Below are positions 1 to 9,156 of a DNA stretch of 64,000 nt, piece after piece. Location of the stretch: assembly GCA_027484105.1 (NCBI GenBank), contig JAIXUG010000008.1:1-64000 (forward strand), written 5' to 3'. This DNA comes from Comamonadaceae bacterium. GTDB lineage: Bacteria; Pseudomonadota; Gammaproteobacteria; Burkholderiales; Burkholderiaceae_C. Position 1 is the stretch's first letter; the number at the start of each line of letters is the position of its first letter. The position numbers were made by a program, and so were the translations under genes. The notes below the pieces were generated by a model that was given only the letters and a program-made list of their open reading frames with translations, made no database searches and was not told where the DNA came from.

Positions 1-1041
1 AATGCCGTTGTTGGCGATGATGCCCACCGGCATGCCTTCGATGCGGGCAAAGCCACAGACCAGGGTGGTGCCAAAGCGCGACTTGAATTCGTCAAACTCG
101 GAGGCGTCCACGATGCGGGCGATGATCTCGCGCACGTCAAAGGGCTTGCGCGTGTCCGTCGGGATCACGCCATACAACTCTTGCGCATCAAAGAGCGGCG
201 GCACAGGTGCGTGCGTGGCGATGTTGGGGGCCTTTTGTGCGTTCAGGTTTTTCACAGCTTGCCGGGCCAGCGCCAGCGCGTGCACATCGTTTTGCGCCAA
301 ATGGTCGGCCACGCCGGACAAACGCGTGTGCACATCGCCACCGCCCAAATCTTCGGCGCTCACCACCTCGCCGGTGGCGGCCTTGACCAGCGGTGGGCCG
401 CCCAAAAAGATGGTGCCCTGGTTCTTGACGATGATGGTTTCGTCGCTCATGGCGGGCACATAGGCGCCGCCTGCCGTGCACGAACCCATGACCACCGCGA
501 TCTGCGCGATGCCCAAAGCGCTCATGTTCGCCTGGTTGAAGAAGATGAGGCCAAAGTGGTCGCGGTCAGGGAAGACCTCGTCCTGGTTGGGCAGGTTGGC
601 ACCGCCCGAGTCCACCAAATAGATGCACGGCAAGTGGTTTTGCTGCGCGATCTCTTGCGCACGCAAATGCTTTTTCACCGTCATGGGGTAATAGGTGCCA
701 CCCTTCACCGTCGCGTCATTGCAGACGATCATGCAGTCCACCCCGCTCACCCGGCCAATGCCCACGATCACGCCCGAGCTGGGCGCGTCGTTGTTGTACA
801 TGTTGAGGGCGGCCAGCGGCGCAACTTCGAGGAAAGGCGTGCCGGGGTCGAGCAGCATCTGCACACGGTCACGGGGCAGCAACTTGCCCCGGGCGGTGTG
901 TTTGGCGCGGGGTGCCTCACCGCCACCCAAAGCCACGCGCTCCAGGTGGGCACGCAGGTCGTCCACCAGGGTCCGCATGGCCGCGGCATTGGCTTGAAAG
1001 TCGGCCGAACGGGGGTTCAGTTGGGTCTGCAAAACAGTCAT
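1..1041 (-). CDS. mccB: Methylcrotonoyl-CoA carboxylase, carboxyltransferase (beta) subunit, partial
   Basis: The 3' end lies beyond base 1; 347 N-terminal residues of a protein that is normally about 535 residues are present. This subunit transfers the carboxyl group from carboxybiotin to 3-methylcrotonyl-CoA in leucine degradation and pairs with a biotin-carrying alpha subunit not seen here. Visible signatures are [10 protein letters not shown] near residue 50, [12 protein letters not shown] and [20 protein letters not shown], all typical of the acyl-CoA carboxyltransferase family and specifically of the MCC/LiuB branch. ATG at 1041 has an AAGGA sequence about 8 bases upstream. It is divergent from the AraC gene (133-bp gap). 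The nearby isovaleryl-CoA dehydrogenase and LiuR support the leucine assignment. Propionyl-CoA carboxylase beta is the main alternative and is less likely. Confidence 0.93.
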   Translation of the reverse strand, partial: MTVLQTQLNPRSADFQANAAAMRTLVDDLRAHLERVALGGGEAPRAKHTARGKLLPRDRVQMLLDPGTPFLEVAPLAALNMYNNDAPSSGVIVGIGRVSGVDCMIVCNDATVKGGTYYPMTVKKHLRAQEIAQQNHLPCIYLVDSGGANLPNQDEVFPDRDHFGLIFFNQANMSALGIAQIAVVMGSCTAGGAYVPAMSDETIIVKNQGTIFLGGPPLVKAATGEVVSAEDLGGGDVHTRLSGVADHLAQNDVHALALARQAVKNLNAQKAPNIATHAPVPPLFDAQELYGVIPTDTRKPFDVREIIARIVDASEFDEFKSRFGTTLVCGFARIEGMPVGIIANNGI

Positions 1042-1174
1042 GTGTCATCCTTGGCTGAGGCCCCTGGGGCACGGCATAAGCCGCACCCTGATGGGCAATG
1101 CCCAACAGCTTAGGCGGGTCGGCCAGGTTTGGGGCGTCAAATCGGTTGCAAATCGTGCCACAATTTCGGAGTAC

Positions 1175-2218
1175 ATGAACCCCCCTCTGCCACCCCCGAT
1201 TCAACCGGCCCTGACGGGTCGCGCCGAGACACCCATGGCTTTTGTCCAAGCCATTGTGCAGGCCTACGCCCAGCGCGGCCTGGACCCGCTGCCTGCCTTG
1301 GCGGAGGCACAAATTGCGCCAGAAACTTTGCAGCGATCCGAGGCCCGCATCACCGCACTGCAAATGGAATGGTTGTCTGCCACCGCCATGCGTGCGCTGG
1401 ACGACGAGGCCCTGGGCTGGTTCAGCCGCCGCCTGCCCTGGGGCAGCTACGGCATGCTGGTGCGGGCCTCACTGACCGAGCCCACTTTGGGCCTGGCACT
1501 GGCCCGCTGGTGCCGCCACCACGGCTTGCTGACCGAAGACATCGCGTTGCACCTCAGCAGCGACGCGGGCGTGGCCCAGCTGCAGCTGCATGAACGGCGC
1601 CCCCTGGGCACGCTGCAGGAATTTGCCGTGGTCTCGGTGCTGCGCAACGCATTGGGCGTGGCCTGCTGGTTGACCGATTCACGCATTCCGCTGGTGCAAA
1701 CCACCTTGCGCTTTGCACCGCCACCGCATGCCGACAGTTACCGCGTGCTGTTTGATGGCCCCACGCAGTTCAACGCCCCTGTGCACAGTCTGCAGTTCGA
1801 CGCGGGTTACCTGAGCCTGCCGGTGCGCCGCGACGAAGCGGCCTTGCAACGCATGTTGCAACGCGCCCTGCTGCTGACGGTGCGCCCCTACCGCCGCGAC
1901 CGCCTGCTGGTGGAAAAAGTCCGGCAAACACTGGCCGAACACCCCGAACACAGCCGCAACGCCGACGACCTGGCCGCCTGGCTCAACCTGTCACCGCGCA
2001 CCCTGCACCGCCAATTGAAAGAAGAAGGGGCCAGCCTGCAACAACTCAAAGACGCGGTGCGCCGCGACCTGGCCATGGACCTGCTCTTGCGCACACAACG
2101 CCCGATCAAACAGATCGCCTTCGAAGTGGGGTTTCAGAACGAGAAGAGCTTCATGCGGGCGTTCAAGGGCTGGACGGGGCAAACGCCCGAAGAATTCAGG
2201 CTGGCCAAGGCGCCCTGA
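1175..2218 (+). CDS. AraC family transcriptional regulator (arabinose-binding-domain type)
   Basis: 347 residues. The N-terminal two thirds resemble the ligand-sensing domain of OruR/ArgR-like AraC regulators. The C-terminal 90 or so residues carry the two helix-turn-helix units, including NLSPRTLHRQLKEEG and IKQIAFEVGFQNEKSFMRAFKGW followed by TPEEFR. The frame is open further upstream, but ATG 1175 follows CGGAG and gives the usual family length. It is divergent from mccB and ends 17 bp before the convergent HAD gene. Its position suggests control of mccB or of the acyl-CoA genes beside it, but the ligand cannot be read from sequence. Confidence 0.9.
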   Translation: MNPPLPPPIQPALTGRAETPMAFVQAIVQAYAQRGLDPLPALAEAQIAPETLQRSEARITALQMEWLSATAMRALDDEALGWFSRRLPWGSYGMLVRASLTEPTLGLALARWCRHHGLLTEDIALHLSSDAGVAQLQLHERRPLGTLQEFAVVSVLRNALGVACWLTDSRIPLVQTTLRFAPPPHADSYRVLFDGPTQFNAPVHSLQFDAGYLSLPVRRDEAALQRMLQRALLLTVRPYRRDRLLVEKVRQTLAEHPEHSRNADDLAAWLNLSPRTLHRQLKEEGASLQQLKDAVRRDLAMDLLLRTQRPIKQIAFEVGFQNEKSFMRAFKGWTGQTPEEFRLAKAP

Positions 2219-2235
2219 AATCCATCCGCTCAGGC

Positions 2236-2883
2236 TCAAGCCAAGCGCAGTTCGTGCATGCCCGCAAACACCCGCTGCGCGCCCGCCTGCAACAGCGGCG
2301 CATGCTCAGCAGGAGGTGCCGCATAGGCCCACACGGTCGCCCCTGCAGCCACGCCCGCCGTGATGCCCACGGTGGTGTCTTCCACCACCAGGCAGCGCGC
2401 TGGGTCGATTTGCAAGTGCGCGGCAGCGGCCAGGTACACATCGGGGTGCGGCTTGCTGCGCGGCATCTCATGGCCGCTGAAAATGCGGCCCTCAAAAAAA
2501 TCGATGAGGCCCACTTGCTTGAGCATCATCTCGACCTTGAACCGGTCTGCCCCCGAGGCCACCGCGATGCGGCCCTGGCAATGCTCATGCAGGTGCGCCA
2601 CGGCTTCGTGCACGCCTTCGATGGCGGTGATGTTTTGGGTGAGGCGTTCGTTGCGACGGGCAAAAAATTGTTCCAGCCAGGCGTCGGTCAGTGGTTGCCC
2701 GGTGTGCGCTTCGATCACACTGCGCTGGCTTTTGACGGTGTGGCCCACAAAACGCTGCATGCATTCGGCGAGCGTCATGCGCCAGCCTTGTTCTTCAAAC
2801 ATGTCGCGCAGCACGCCGCAGGTGATGGCTTCGCTGTCCACCAGCACACCGTCGCAATCAAACAAAATGGCTTCAAAGTTCAT
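2236..2883 (-). CDS. HAD superfamily subfamily IA phosphatase (YieH-like)
   Basis: 215 residues. Motif I is FDCDGVLVDSE near residue 8, with the nucleophile and acid/base aspartates. Motif II lies in VASGAD, the lysine of motif III in RSKPHPDVY, and motif IV in VVEDTTVGI. This is a cap-type sugar-phosphate/phosphoglycolate phosphatase fold; overall spacing resembles E. coli YieH (6-phosphogluconate phosphatase), but the substrate is not fixed by sequence. It is the last gene of the minus-strand run, 33 bp after the YchJ-like gene, and is convergent with the AraC gene. Confidence 0.88.
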   Translation of the reverse strand: MNFEAILFDCDGVLVDSEAITCGVLRDMFEEQGWRMTLAECMQRFVGHTVKSQRSVIEAHTGQPLTDAWLEQFFARRNERLTQNITAIEGVHEAVAHLHEHCQGRIAVASGADRFKVEMMLKQVGLIDFFEGRIFSGHEMPRSKPHPDVYLAAAAHLQIDPARCLVVEDTTVGITAGVAAGATVWAYAAPPAEHAPLLQAGAQRVFAGMHELRLA

Positions 2884-2916
2884 GCGGGGGATGATACGGG
2901 CTATGGCGATGCGGCC

Positions 2917-3306
2917 TCACAACTCATCGCCATCCACATAAAACCAGCGCCCGTCTTCGCGCACAAATCGGCTGCGTTCGTGTTGGCGCACCGCTTTGCC
3001 GCCCACCCGAAAACGCGCGACGAATTCAACCTCGGCCGTTTGAGCCCCAGTCACGCGGTGCTGCTTGATTTCCAAGCCCAACCATTTGCCACCGGATTCG
3101 AGCTTGAGCTCAGCAGGGCGCTGGCTGCTGTGCCAAGTCGCCATCAGATAAGGCACATCGCCCCGCACAAAAGCGCTGTAGCGCGAGCGCATCAGGCTTT
3201 CGGCATCGGGCGCGGGCTGACCCGCGTGGTACAGGCCGCAGCAAGCCTCCAGGGCCATGGGCTGGCCTTTGGCCGTGGTGCGCCCACAGGGGCAAGGGGT
3301 GGCCAT
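2917..3306 (-). CDS. YchJ family protein (UPF0225)
   Basis: 129 residues. The N-terminus has a cysteine-rich metal-binding segment (CPCG near residue 5, then ACCGLYH) followed by the conserved [14 protein letters not shown] element of the YchJ/SEC-C-like family; the rest is an NTF2-like fold ending in [12 protein letters not shown]. The frame is open upstream, but ATG 3306 overlaps the stop of the rhodanese gene by one base (TGATG), implying translational coupling. Function in the family is not established; a zinc-binding role is inferred from the cysteines. Confidence 0.88.
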   Translation of the reverse strand: MATPCPCGRTTAKGQPMALEACCGLYHAGQPAPDAESLMRSRYSAFVRGDVPYLMATWHSSQRPAELKLESGGKWLGLEIKQHRVTGAQTAEVEFVARFRVGGKAVRQHERSRFVREDGRWFYVDGDEL

Positions 3307-3737
3307 CAGTGGCTTTTGCGCGCGGCGCTTTCGGCTTTGTGTTGTTCCATGGTGACCATGGGCGCCGCTGCTTTTTTCCAGGCCGCAAAGCCGCCATCGA
3401 TGTGGGCGACGTTGGTCATGCCCATGTCTTGCAGGGTTTTGGTGGCCAGGGCGCTGCGCCAGCCTGCGCCGCAAAACAGGACGAACTGCTTGCTTTCATC
3501 GGCGAACACGGGCTTGAAGTAGGGCGAAGCCGGGTCCACCCAAAACTCCAGCATGCCGCGTGGGGCCAGCAGCGCGCCAGGCACGGTGCCATCGCGTTCG
3601 AGCTCGCGCGGATCGCGGATGTCAACGATCTGCAGGTTCGGGTCGCTCATGCGGGTACGAACGGCATCCACACTGAGTGTTGTCACCTGGGCCATGGCTT
3701 CGTCCACAAGCGTCTGAAATCCTTTGGTGATGGGCAT
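3306..3737 (-). CDS. Rhodanese-like domain protein
   Basis: 143 residues, a single rhodanese domain. The CDC25-like active-site loop is FCGAGWRSA with the catalytic cysteine at residue 89; [13 protein letters not shown] at about residues 38-50 is the usual upstream motif. Rhodaneses carry sulfane sulfur on that cysteine; the acceptor is unknown. ATG 3737 has AGGAGA six bases upstream. It lies 12 bp behind the acyl-CoA dehydrogenase gene and is coupled to the YchJ-like gene downstream, so it belongs to the same transcript. Confidence 0.9.
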   Translation of the reverse strand: MPITKGFQTLVDEAMAQVTTLSVDAVRTRMSDPNLQIVDIRDPRELERDGTVPGALLAPRGMLEFWVDPASPYFKPVFADESKQFVLFCGAGWRSALATKTLQDMGMTNVAHIDGGFAAWKKAAAPMVTMEQHKAESAARKSH

Positions 3738-3749
3738 GAAAGTCTCCTG

Positions 3750-4877
3750 TTAAAGCGCACGCTGGATGATGATTTTTTGCACGTCGCTGGTGCCTTCGTA
3801 AATCTGACACACACGCACATCGCGGTAGATGCGCTCGACCGGGAAGTCGCTCACATAGCCGTAACCGCCCAAGGTCTGGATGGCGGCCGAGCACACTTTT
3901 TCGGCGACTTCACTGGCAAACAGCTTGGCCATGGCGGCTTCTTTGAGGCAGGGGCGGCCCGCATCGCGCAGGCTGGCGGCATGCCAGATGAGTTGGCGGG
4001 CCGCTTCGAGTTGCGTGGCGCAGTCGGCCAAACGGAAGCCCACCGCTTGGTGGTTGAAGATGGCGGTGCCAAAGCTTTCGCGCTGCTTGGCGTAATCGAT
4101 GGCCACATCCAAAGCACTGCGTGCCATGCCCAGGCTTTGCGCAGCGATGCCGATGCGACCACCCTCGAGTGAGGACAGGGCGATCTTGTAGCCCTCGCCT
4201 TCCTGACCGATCAGGTTCTCAGCCGGGATGCGGCAGTTGTCAAAGTTGATCTGCGCCGTGTCGCTGCTGTGCTGACCCAACTTGTCTTCCAGGCGCGCCA
4301 CGGTGTAGCCGGGCGTGCGGGTGGGCACGATGAAAGCGCTCAGGCCTTTTTTGCCCGCGCCCTTGTCGGTCACCGCGATCACGATGGCCACGTCGCCGTT
4401 TTGGCCGCTGGTGATGAACTGTTTGACGCCGTTGATGACGTAACCGTCACCGTCTTTCACAGCCGTGGAGCGCAGGGCCGAGGCGTCCGAGCCCACATGC
4501 GGCTCGGTCAGGCAAAACGCGCCCAGCATCTGGCCTTGGGCCAATGGCGTGAGCCACTGCGCTTGTTGCGCGGCGTTGCCGTACATCATCAGGATCGCGT
4601 TCACCGGGCAGTTGGTCACGCTGATCACGGTGCTGGTGCCGCCGTCACCGGCCGCGATTTCTTCGAGCACCAGCGCCAGCGTCACATAGTCCAGACCGGC
4701 ACCGCCCAAGGCTTCGGGCACACAAATGCCATACGCACCCAACTCGGCCAGGCCCTTGTGCACGTCTTTCGGGAAGTGGTGTTTCTTGTCCCACTCGGCC
4801 GCACGGGGCCACAGCTCGCGCTGCGCAAAGTCGCGCACGGCGTCGCGGATCATTTCCTGGTCGGGGGTCAGCAGCAT
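3750..4877 (-). CDS. Acyl-CoA dehydrogenase (short/branched-chain type)
   Basis: 375 residues, FAD-dependent alpha,beta-dehydrogenation of acyl-CoA. The flavin-contact segment FCLTEPHVGSDAS and the C-terminal YEGTSDVQKIIIQ are clear; the glutamate at residue 361 is in the canonical catalytic position of short- and medium-chain enzymes, unlike the isovaleryl-CoA dehydrogenase in the same operon. It probably acts on butyryl-, isobutyryl- or 2-methylbutyryl-CoA, consistent with its position among branched-chain amino acid genes. It follows the SDR gene by 20 bp. Exact chain preference cannot be decided here. Confidence 0.93.
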   Translation of the reverse strand: MLLTPDQEMIRDAVRDFAQRELWPRAAEWDKKHHFPKDVHKGLAELGAYGICVPEALGGAGLDYVTLALVLEEIAAGDGGTSTVISVTNCPVNAILMMYGNAAQQAQWLTPLAQGQMLGAFCLTEPHVGSDASALRSTAVKDGDGYVINGVKQFITSGQNGDVAIVIAVTDKGAGKKGLSAFIVPTRTPGYTVARLEDKLGQHSSDTAQINFDNCRIPAENLIGQEGEGYKIALSSLEGGRIGIAAQSLGMARSALDVAIDYAKQRESFGTAIFNHQAVGFRLADCATQLEAARQLIWHAASLRDAGRPCLKEAAMAKLFASEVAEKVCSAAIQTLGGYGYVSDFPVERIYRDVRVCQIYEGTSDVQKIIIQRAL

Positions 4878-4897
4878 GAGGCTCTTTCTTTATCGGA

Positions 4898-5575
4898 TCA
4901 CCAGGGCAGCGATTGCCCATCGTGGTTCAAAAATGCGCCACGGTGTATCGGGTCACGTTGTTCAAGGATGTGGTTCAAGGTGTGGCGCAAGCTGCTGACG
5001 CTTTGTTCGGGCGTCAGCGGCGCGGCCGCGCCGCCCATGTCGGTCTGTACCCAACCGGGGTGAATGGCCAGCACGGTCACATCGGGCTGCTCGGCCTGTG
5101 TGCAGCGCACCACCATGTTGAGGGCGGCCTTGCTCACGCGGTACAGCGCCGCATTGCTGCTGGTGGTCTCTTGCATGCTGCCCATGATGGAGCTGATGCA
5201 GGCGATCACGCCTTGGGTCTCTTGCACCATGGGCACGATCTGCGGGATGACCTGCATCGCGCCCATCACATTGGCGTGCATGACGGCATCAAAGCTGTCG
5301 CGTGTGGGCGGGGTGCTGGCACCGTTGCGGTCCATCGCGCCCGCCACATAAATCGCCAGGTCGATTTTTTCGCCGTCAAGCTGCCAAGCCAGACCTGAGT
5401 TGCTGGCCGGGTTGGCCACGTCCACGCGCAGGGCTTGCGCGTCCAGTGCCTTCAACCTGGCCAGACCCTCATCGCTGCGGGCCGTGGCGATCACGCGCCA
5501 GCCGTGGGCGGTGTACTGGCGGGCCAGTTCAAAACCGATGCCGCGTGAGGCGCCGATGAGCAGGACCGTGGGCAT
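4898..5575 (-). CDS. Short-chain dehydrogenase/reductase, C-factor-like
   Basis: 225 residues. Rossmann nucleotide-binding motif GASRGIG at about residues 8-14, the NAG-equivalent segment AIYVAGAM, catalytic serine region ISSIMGS and the YRVSK catalytic tyrosine/lysine pair. It is close in style to the CsgA/C-factor branch of SDRs. The start is three bases from the stop of the thiolase gene, and the acyl-CoA dehydrogenase follows, so co-expression with fatty acyl-CoA genes is expected. The substrate is unknown; a 3-hydroxyacyl or aldehyde substrate would fit the context. Confidence 0.9.
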   Translation of the reverse strand: MPTVLLIGASRGIGFELARQYTAHGWRVIATARSDEGLARLKALDAQALRVDVANPASNSGLAWQLDGEKIDLAIYVAGAMDRNGASTPPTRDSFDAVMHANVMGAMQVIPQIVPMVQETQGVIACISSIMGSMQETTSSNAALYRVSKAALNMVVRCTQAEQPDVTVLAIHPGWVQTDMGGAAAPLTPEQSVSSLRHTLNHILEQRDPIHRGAFLNHDGQSLPW

Positions 5576-5578
5576 GCG

Positions 5579-6763
5579 TCAGACCAGTTCCAGCGCCACA
5601 GCGGTGCCTTCGCCGCCGCCGATGCACAGCGTGGCCAGGCCCTTTTTGAGGCCACGGGCTTTGAGCGCGTGGATCAGCGTGACCATGATGCGGGCACCGG
5701 ATGCGCCAATGGGGTGACCCAGCGCACACGCGCCGCCGTTCACATTGACCTTGTCGTGCGGTACGTTCAACTCTTTCATGAGCGCCATGGGCACCACGGC
5801 AAAGGCTTCGTTGACTTCCCACAAATCCACGTCTTGCACCGTCCAGCCCGCTTTGGCCAAGGCTTTTTGGGTGGCACCCACAGGGGCGGTGGCAAACCAC
5901 TCGGGCTCTTGCGCGTGGGTGGCATGGCTCACGATGCGGGCCAGGGGCTTGCAACCGAGCTTGGCGGCGGTGCTCTCGCGCATCAGCACCATGGCGGCCG
6001 CGCCATCGTTGATGGACGAGCTGCTGGCGGCGGTGATGGTGCCGTCTTTCTTGAAGGCGGGCTTGAGCGATGTGATTTTGTCGAGCTTGACTTTGCCAGG
6101 GCCTTCGTCGATGGACACGACGCGTTCGCCACTGCGGTCTTTCACGGTGACGGGTGTGATCTCGGCTGCAAAAGCACCCGACTCGGTGGCGGCCTTGGCG
6201 CGCTGCACGCTGGTGGTGGCAAAGTGGTCTTGCTCGGCGCGGGTGAAGCTGTACTTGGCCGCGCAGTCTTCGCCAAAGGTGCCCATGCTGCGACCGGGTT
6301 CGTAAGCGTCTTCCAAACCGTCGAGCATCATGTGGTCAAAAATGCGGTCGTGGCCCATGCGGTAACCGCCGCGGCCTTTGAGCATCAGGTAAGGCGCGTT
6401 GGTCATGCTCTCCATGCCACCGGCCACCAGCACGTCGTGTGTGCCCGCCACCAGCATGTCGTGCGCGAACATGGCCGCGCGCATGCCCGAGCCGCACATT
6501 TTGGACAGCGTGACCGCGCCCGCGCTCTTGGGCAAACCGCCCTTGAAGCCCGCTTGGCGCGCTGGCGCCTGGCCTTGGCCTGCCATCAGGCAGTTGCCAA
6601 ACAGCACTTCGGTCACCAGCTCGGGGCTGATGCCGGCGCGCTGCACGGCGGCTTGGATGGCTGCGCCACCCAGGTCGTGGGCGGCCAGTGCGGAAAAGTC
6701 GCCCTGGAAACTGCCCATGGGGGTGCGGGCGGCGCTGACGATGACGATGGGGTCGTGTGACAT
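5579..6763 (-). CDS. Acetyl-CoA C-acetyltransferase (thiolase)
   Basis: 394 residues, thiolase family, condensing or cleaving acetyl-CoA/acetoacetyl-CoA. Catalytic cysteine 90 sits in KMCGSGMRA, histidine 350 in ALGHPIGASGAR and the second cysteine 380 in CIGGGEG. An ATG 15 bases upstream overlaps the AAGGA ribosome site, so ATG 6763 (AAGGA eight bases before) is preferred. In leucine degradation the final product acetoacetate yields acetoacetyl-CoA, which this enzyme would split. It sits 11 bp after the unrecognised membrane protein gene and 3 bp before the SDR gene. Confidence 0.93.
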   Translation of the reverse strand: MSHDPIVIVSAARTPMGSFQGDFSALAAHDLGGAAIQAAVQRAGISPELVTEVLFGNCLMAGQGQAPARQAGFKGGLPKSAGAVTLSKMCGSGMRAAMFAHDMLVAGTHDVLVAGGMESMTNAPYLMLKGRGGYRMGHDRIFDHMMLDGLEDAYEPGRSMGTFGEDCAAKYSFTRAEQDHFATTSVQRAKAATESGAFAAEITPVTVKDRSGERVVSIDEGPGKVKLDKITSLKPAFKKDGTITAASSSSINDGAAAMVLMRESTAAKLGCKPLARIVSHATHAQEPEWFATAPVGATQKALAKAGWTVQDVDLWEVNEAFAVVPMALMKELNVPHDKVNVNGGACALGHPIGASGARIMVTLIHALKARGLKKGLATLCIGGGEGTAVALELV

Positions 6764-6774
6764 GTGGATTCCTT

Positions 6775-7275
6775 TCAAGCGTGGATGTCGGCAATGATGA
6801 GGTGTTCGCCGGTTTCTTCTTCGGCAATGCGGCGGATGTAGGCCACGAAATCGGGATCTTCACCGCGCAGCAAGAGGGGCAAGGACTGGCGGAAGTCGTC
6901 CCGGCGGCACCACTCGCGCATATAGTCGTCCCAGGAGTTCCATCGCCTCTGTTCGGTGACGCTCATGGCCTCGCGAAAAGCGATCAAATAGGCACGCTCA
7001 AACAGCGCAATGAGCATGTCGAAAATGATCAACATGCGCTCTTTTTGCTCAGGGGTCGGGTCCGGCAGGGCTTGGTTGGTGCGCAGCTGCAGATCGGCGT
7101 GGTCCAGCACCACTTTCAAAAAGTCGTTGTAGGCGTCCGACAGGTGCTGGTAGGCCTCTTCTTCTTCGTTTTCACGTTCCTTGCGCTGCTCCAGCCAGAA
7201 CACCCAGACGGCGTAAGGCAGACCGAACACGGTCACCGCAAAACTGCCCATCTCCAGGATGTCGAACAAACTCAT
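6775..7275 (-). CDS. Unrecognised protein with one N-terminal membrane helix
   Basis: 166 residues; I do not recognise the family with confidence. One hydrophobic segment (about residues 8-25, with FAVTVFGLPYAVWVFW) is followed by a highly charged stretch (EQRKERENEEEEAYQ) and then an alpha-helical, aromatic- and acid-rich body without catalytic motifs or cysteine clusters. The pattern suggests a membrane-anchored cytoplasmic helical domain, vaguely like DUF4760-type proteins. Two ATGs are possible: 7281, which overlaps the carbonic anhydrase stop, or 7275, which is better spaced from GAGGGG; I chose 7275. It is embedded in the leucine operon. Confidence 0.8.
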   Translation of the reverse strand: MSLFDILEMGSFAVTVFGLPYAVWVFWLEQRKERENEEEEAYQHLSDAYNDFLKVVLDHADLQLRTNQALPDPTPEQKERMLIIFDMLIALFERAYLIAFREAMSVTEQRRWNSWDDYMREWCRRDDFRQSLPLLLRGEDPDFVAYIRRIAEEETGEHLIIADIHA

Positions 7276-7280
7276 GGACA

Positions 7281-7919
7281 TCACCCCCTCGGATAGCGCT
7301 TGAGCGCTTGGCGGAACACACTCAGCACCTCGCCAGGATGGGTCATGCTCACCCCCAGGTCTTTGGCCAGGCCGTCCTTGATGCCGTAACACCAACCATG
7401 CACGCTGAGTTTCTGGCCGCGAGTCCAGGCGTCCTGCACCACGTTGGTCAATGCCACGTTACCCACTTGTTCGATCACATTCATCTCGCACAGGGCATCT
7501 TCTTGCTCCGCGACCGTGAGGTGATCCAGGCGGCGGCGGTGGCGCACCTTCACATCGTGCACATGCCGCAACCAGTTGTCGACCAGGCCCACACGCAAAC
7601 CGCGCAAGGTGGCCAGCACGCCACCACAGCCATAATGCCCGACCACCATGATTTGCTCGACCTTGAGGACATCGACCGCGTACTGAATCACCGACAAAGC
7701 GTTCAAGTCGGAATGCACCACCAAGTTGGCCACATTGCGGTGCACAAACACTTCGCCCGGGTCCAGGCCTGTGATTTGGTTGGCGGGTACCCGGCTGTCA
7801 GAACAACCGATCCACAAGAATTTCGGGTTTTGCTGGTTGGCCAAGCGTGTGAAAAACTCGGGGTCTTCGCGCTTCATGCGCGCAGCCCATTCGCGGTTTC
7901 TGGCAAGCAGTGTTTGCAT
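7281..7919 (-). CDS. can: Beta-class carbonic anhydrase
   Basis: 212 residues, interconverting CO2 and bicarbonate. Zinc ligands are cysteine 39 in IGCSDSR, histidine 95 and cysteine 98 in GHYGCGG; the Asp-Arg dyad 41/43 is present. The frame continues nine codons upstream to a TTG inside the isovaleryl-CoA dehydrogenase gene, but ATG 7919 aligns with the usual Can N-terminus (LLARNREWAARM followed by EDPEFF). It lies 10 bp after the isovaleryl-CoA dehydrogenase gene and inside an acyl-CoA operon, where bicarbonate is the co-substrate of methylcrotonyl-CoA carboxylase. Confidence 0.94.
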   Translation of the reverse strand: MQTLLARNREWAARMKREDPEFFTRLANQQNPKFLWIGCSDSRVPANQITGLDPGEVFVHRNVANLVVHSDLNALSVIQYAVDVLKVEQIMVVGHYGCGGVLATLRGLRVGLVDNWLRHVHDVKVRHRRRLDHLTVAEQEDALCEMNVIEQVGNVALTNVVQDAWTRGQKLSVHGWCYGIKDGLAKDLGVSMTHPGEVLSVFRQALKRYPRG

Positions 7920-7929
7920 GGACTGTGGC

Positions 7930-9111
7930 TCAACAGGTTTCGGCAAACAATTCGCGGCCGATCAGCATGCGGCGAATTTCTGAAGTGCCCGCGCCAATTT
8001 CGTACAACTTGGCATCGCGCCACAGGCGACCCAGCGGGTACTCGTTGATGTAGCCATTGCCCCCAAAAATCTGCACACCCTCGCCTGCCATCCAGGTGGC
8101 TTTTTCGGCGGTCCACAAGATGACGCTGGCGCAGTCCTTGCGCACCTGGCGCACGTGCTCAGCGCCCAAGAGGTCCAGGTTCTTGGCCACGGTGTAAGCA
8201 AAACTGCGTGCGGCTTGCAGCACGGTGTACATGTCGGCCACTTTGCCCTGGATCAGCTGGAATTCGCCAATGCTTTGACCGAATTGCTTGCGGTCGTGGA
8301 TGTAAGGGATCACGTTGTCCATGACGGCCTGCATGATGCCCAGCGGGCCGCCGGTGAGCACAGCGCGTTCGTAGTCCAGACCGCTCATCAGCACTTTGGC
8401 GCCGTTGTTCAGGCCACCCAGGATGTTCTCGGCGGGCACTTCAACATTCTGGAACACCAATTCGCCCGTGTGGCTGCCGCGCATGCCCAGCTTGTCGAGC
8501 TTTTGCGCAATCGAGAAACCCTTCATGCCCTTTTCGATCAGAAAGGCCGTCACGCCGCGCGCACCCAACTCGGGCTCGCTCTTGGTATACACCACCAGGG
8601 TGTCGGCGTCGGGCCCGTTGGTGATCCACATCTTGGAGCCGTTGAGCAGGTAGTAGCCGCCCTTGTCTTCGGCCCTGAGCTTCATGCTCAGCACGTCCGA
8701 GCCCGCGCCGGGTTCGGACATGGCCAGGGCACCGACATGCTCGCCGCTGATCAGTTTGGGCAGGTATTTGGCGCGCTGGGCTTCGTTGCCGTTGCGCTTG
8801 ATCTGGTTGACGCAGAGGTTGGAGTGCGCGCCATAGGACAGGCCCACGCTGGCCGAAGCACGGGAGATTTCTTCCATGGCGATCATGTGGGCCAAGTAGC
8901 CCATGTTGGCACCGCCATATTCCTCGCCCACGGTGATGCCCAGCACGCCCAGGTCGCCCATCTTGCGCCACAGGTCCATCGGGAACTGGTCGCTGCGGTC
9001 GATGTCGGCAGCACGGGGGGCGATTTCGGCTTGGGCGAAGTCGCGCACCGCGTCGCGCAGGGCGTCGATGTCTTCACCGAGTTGGAAATTCAGGCCGGGC
9101 AAGTTGTTCAT
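7930..9111 (-). CDS. liuA: Isovaleryl-CoA dehydrogenase
   Basis: 393 residues, oxidising isovaleryl-CoA to 3-methylcrotonyl-CoA with FAD. Two features separate it from other acyl-CoA dehydrogenases: the catalytic glutamate lies in the [15 protein letters not shown] helix (residue 248), and the usual C-terminal glutamate is replaced in [22 protein letters not shown] contacts the flavin. ATG 9111 has GGAG about six bases upstream. It follows the thioesterase by 45 bp, downstream of a LiuR-type operator. Its product is the substrate of the MCC enzyme whose beta subunit opens this window. Confidence 0.96.
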   Translation of the reverse strand: MNNLPGLNFQLGEDIDALRDAVRDFAQAEIAPRAADIDRSDQFPMDLWRKMGDLGVLGITVGEEYGGANMGYLAHMIAMEEISRASASVGLSYGAHSNLCVNQIKRNGNEAQRAKYLPKLISGEHVGALAMSEPGAGSDVLSMKLRAEDKGGYYLLNGSKMWITNGPDADTLVVYTKSEPELGARGVTAFLIEKGMKGFSIAQKLDKLGMRGSHTGELVFQNVEVPAENILGGLNNGAKVLMSGLDYERAVLTGGPLGIMQAVMDNVIPYIHDRKQFGQSIGEFQLIQGKVADMYTVLQAARSFAYTVAKNLDLLGAEHVRQVRKDCASVILWTAEKATWMAGEGVQIFGGNGYINEYPLGRLWRDAKLYEIGAGTSEIRRMLIGRELFAETC

Positions 9112-9156
9112 GGGTTCTCCGTTGGGGGGTGTGCGTTAGGTGCCGAAGGCCAAACA

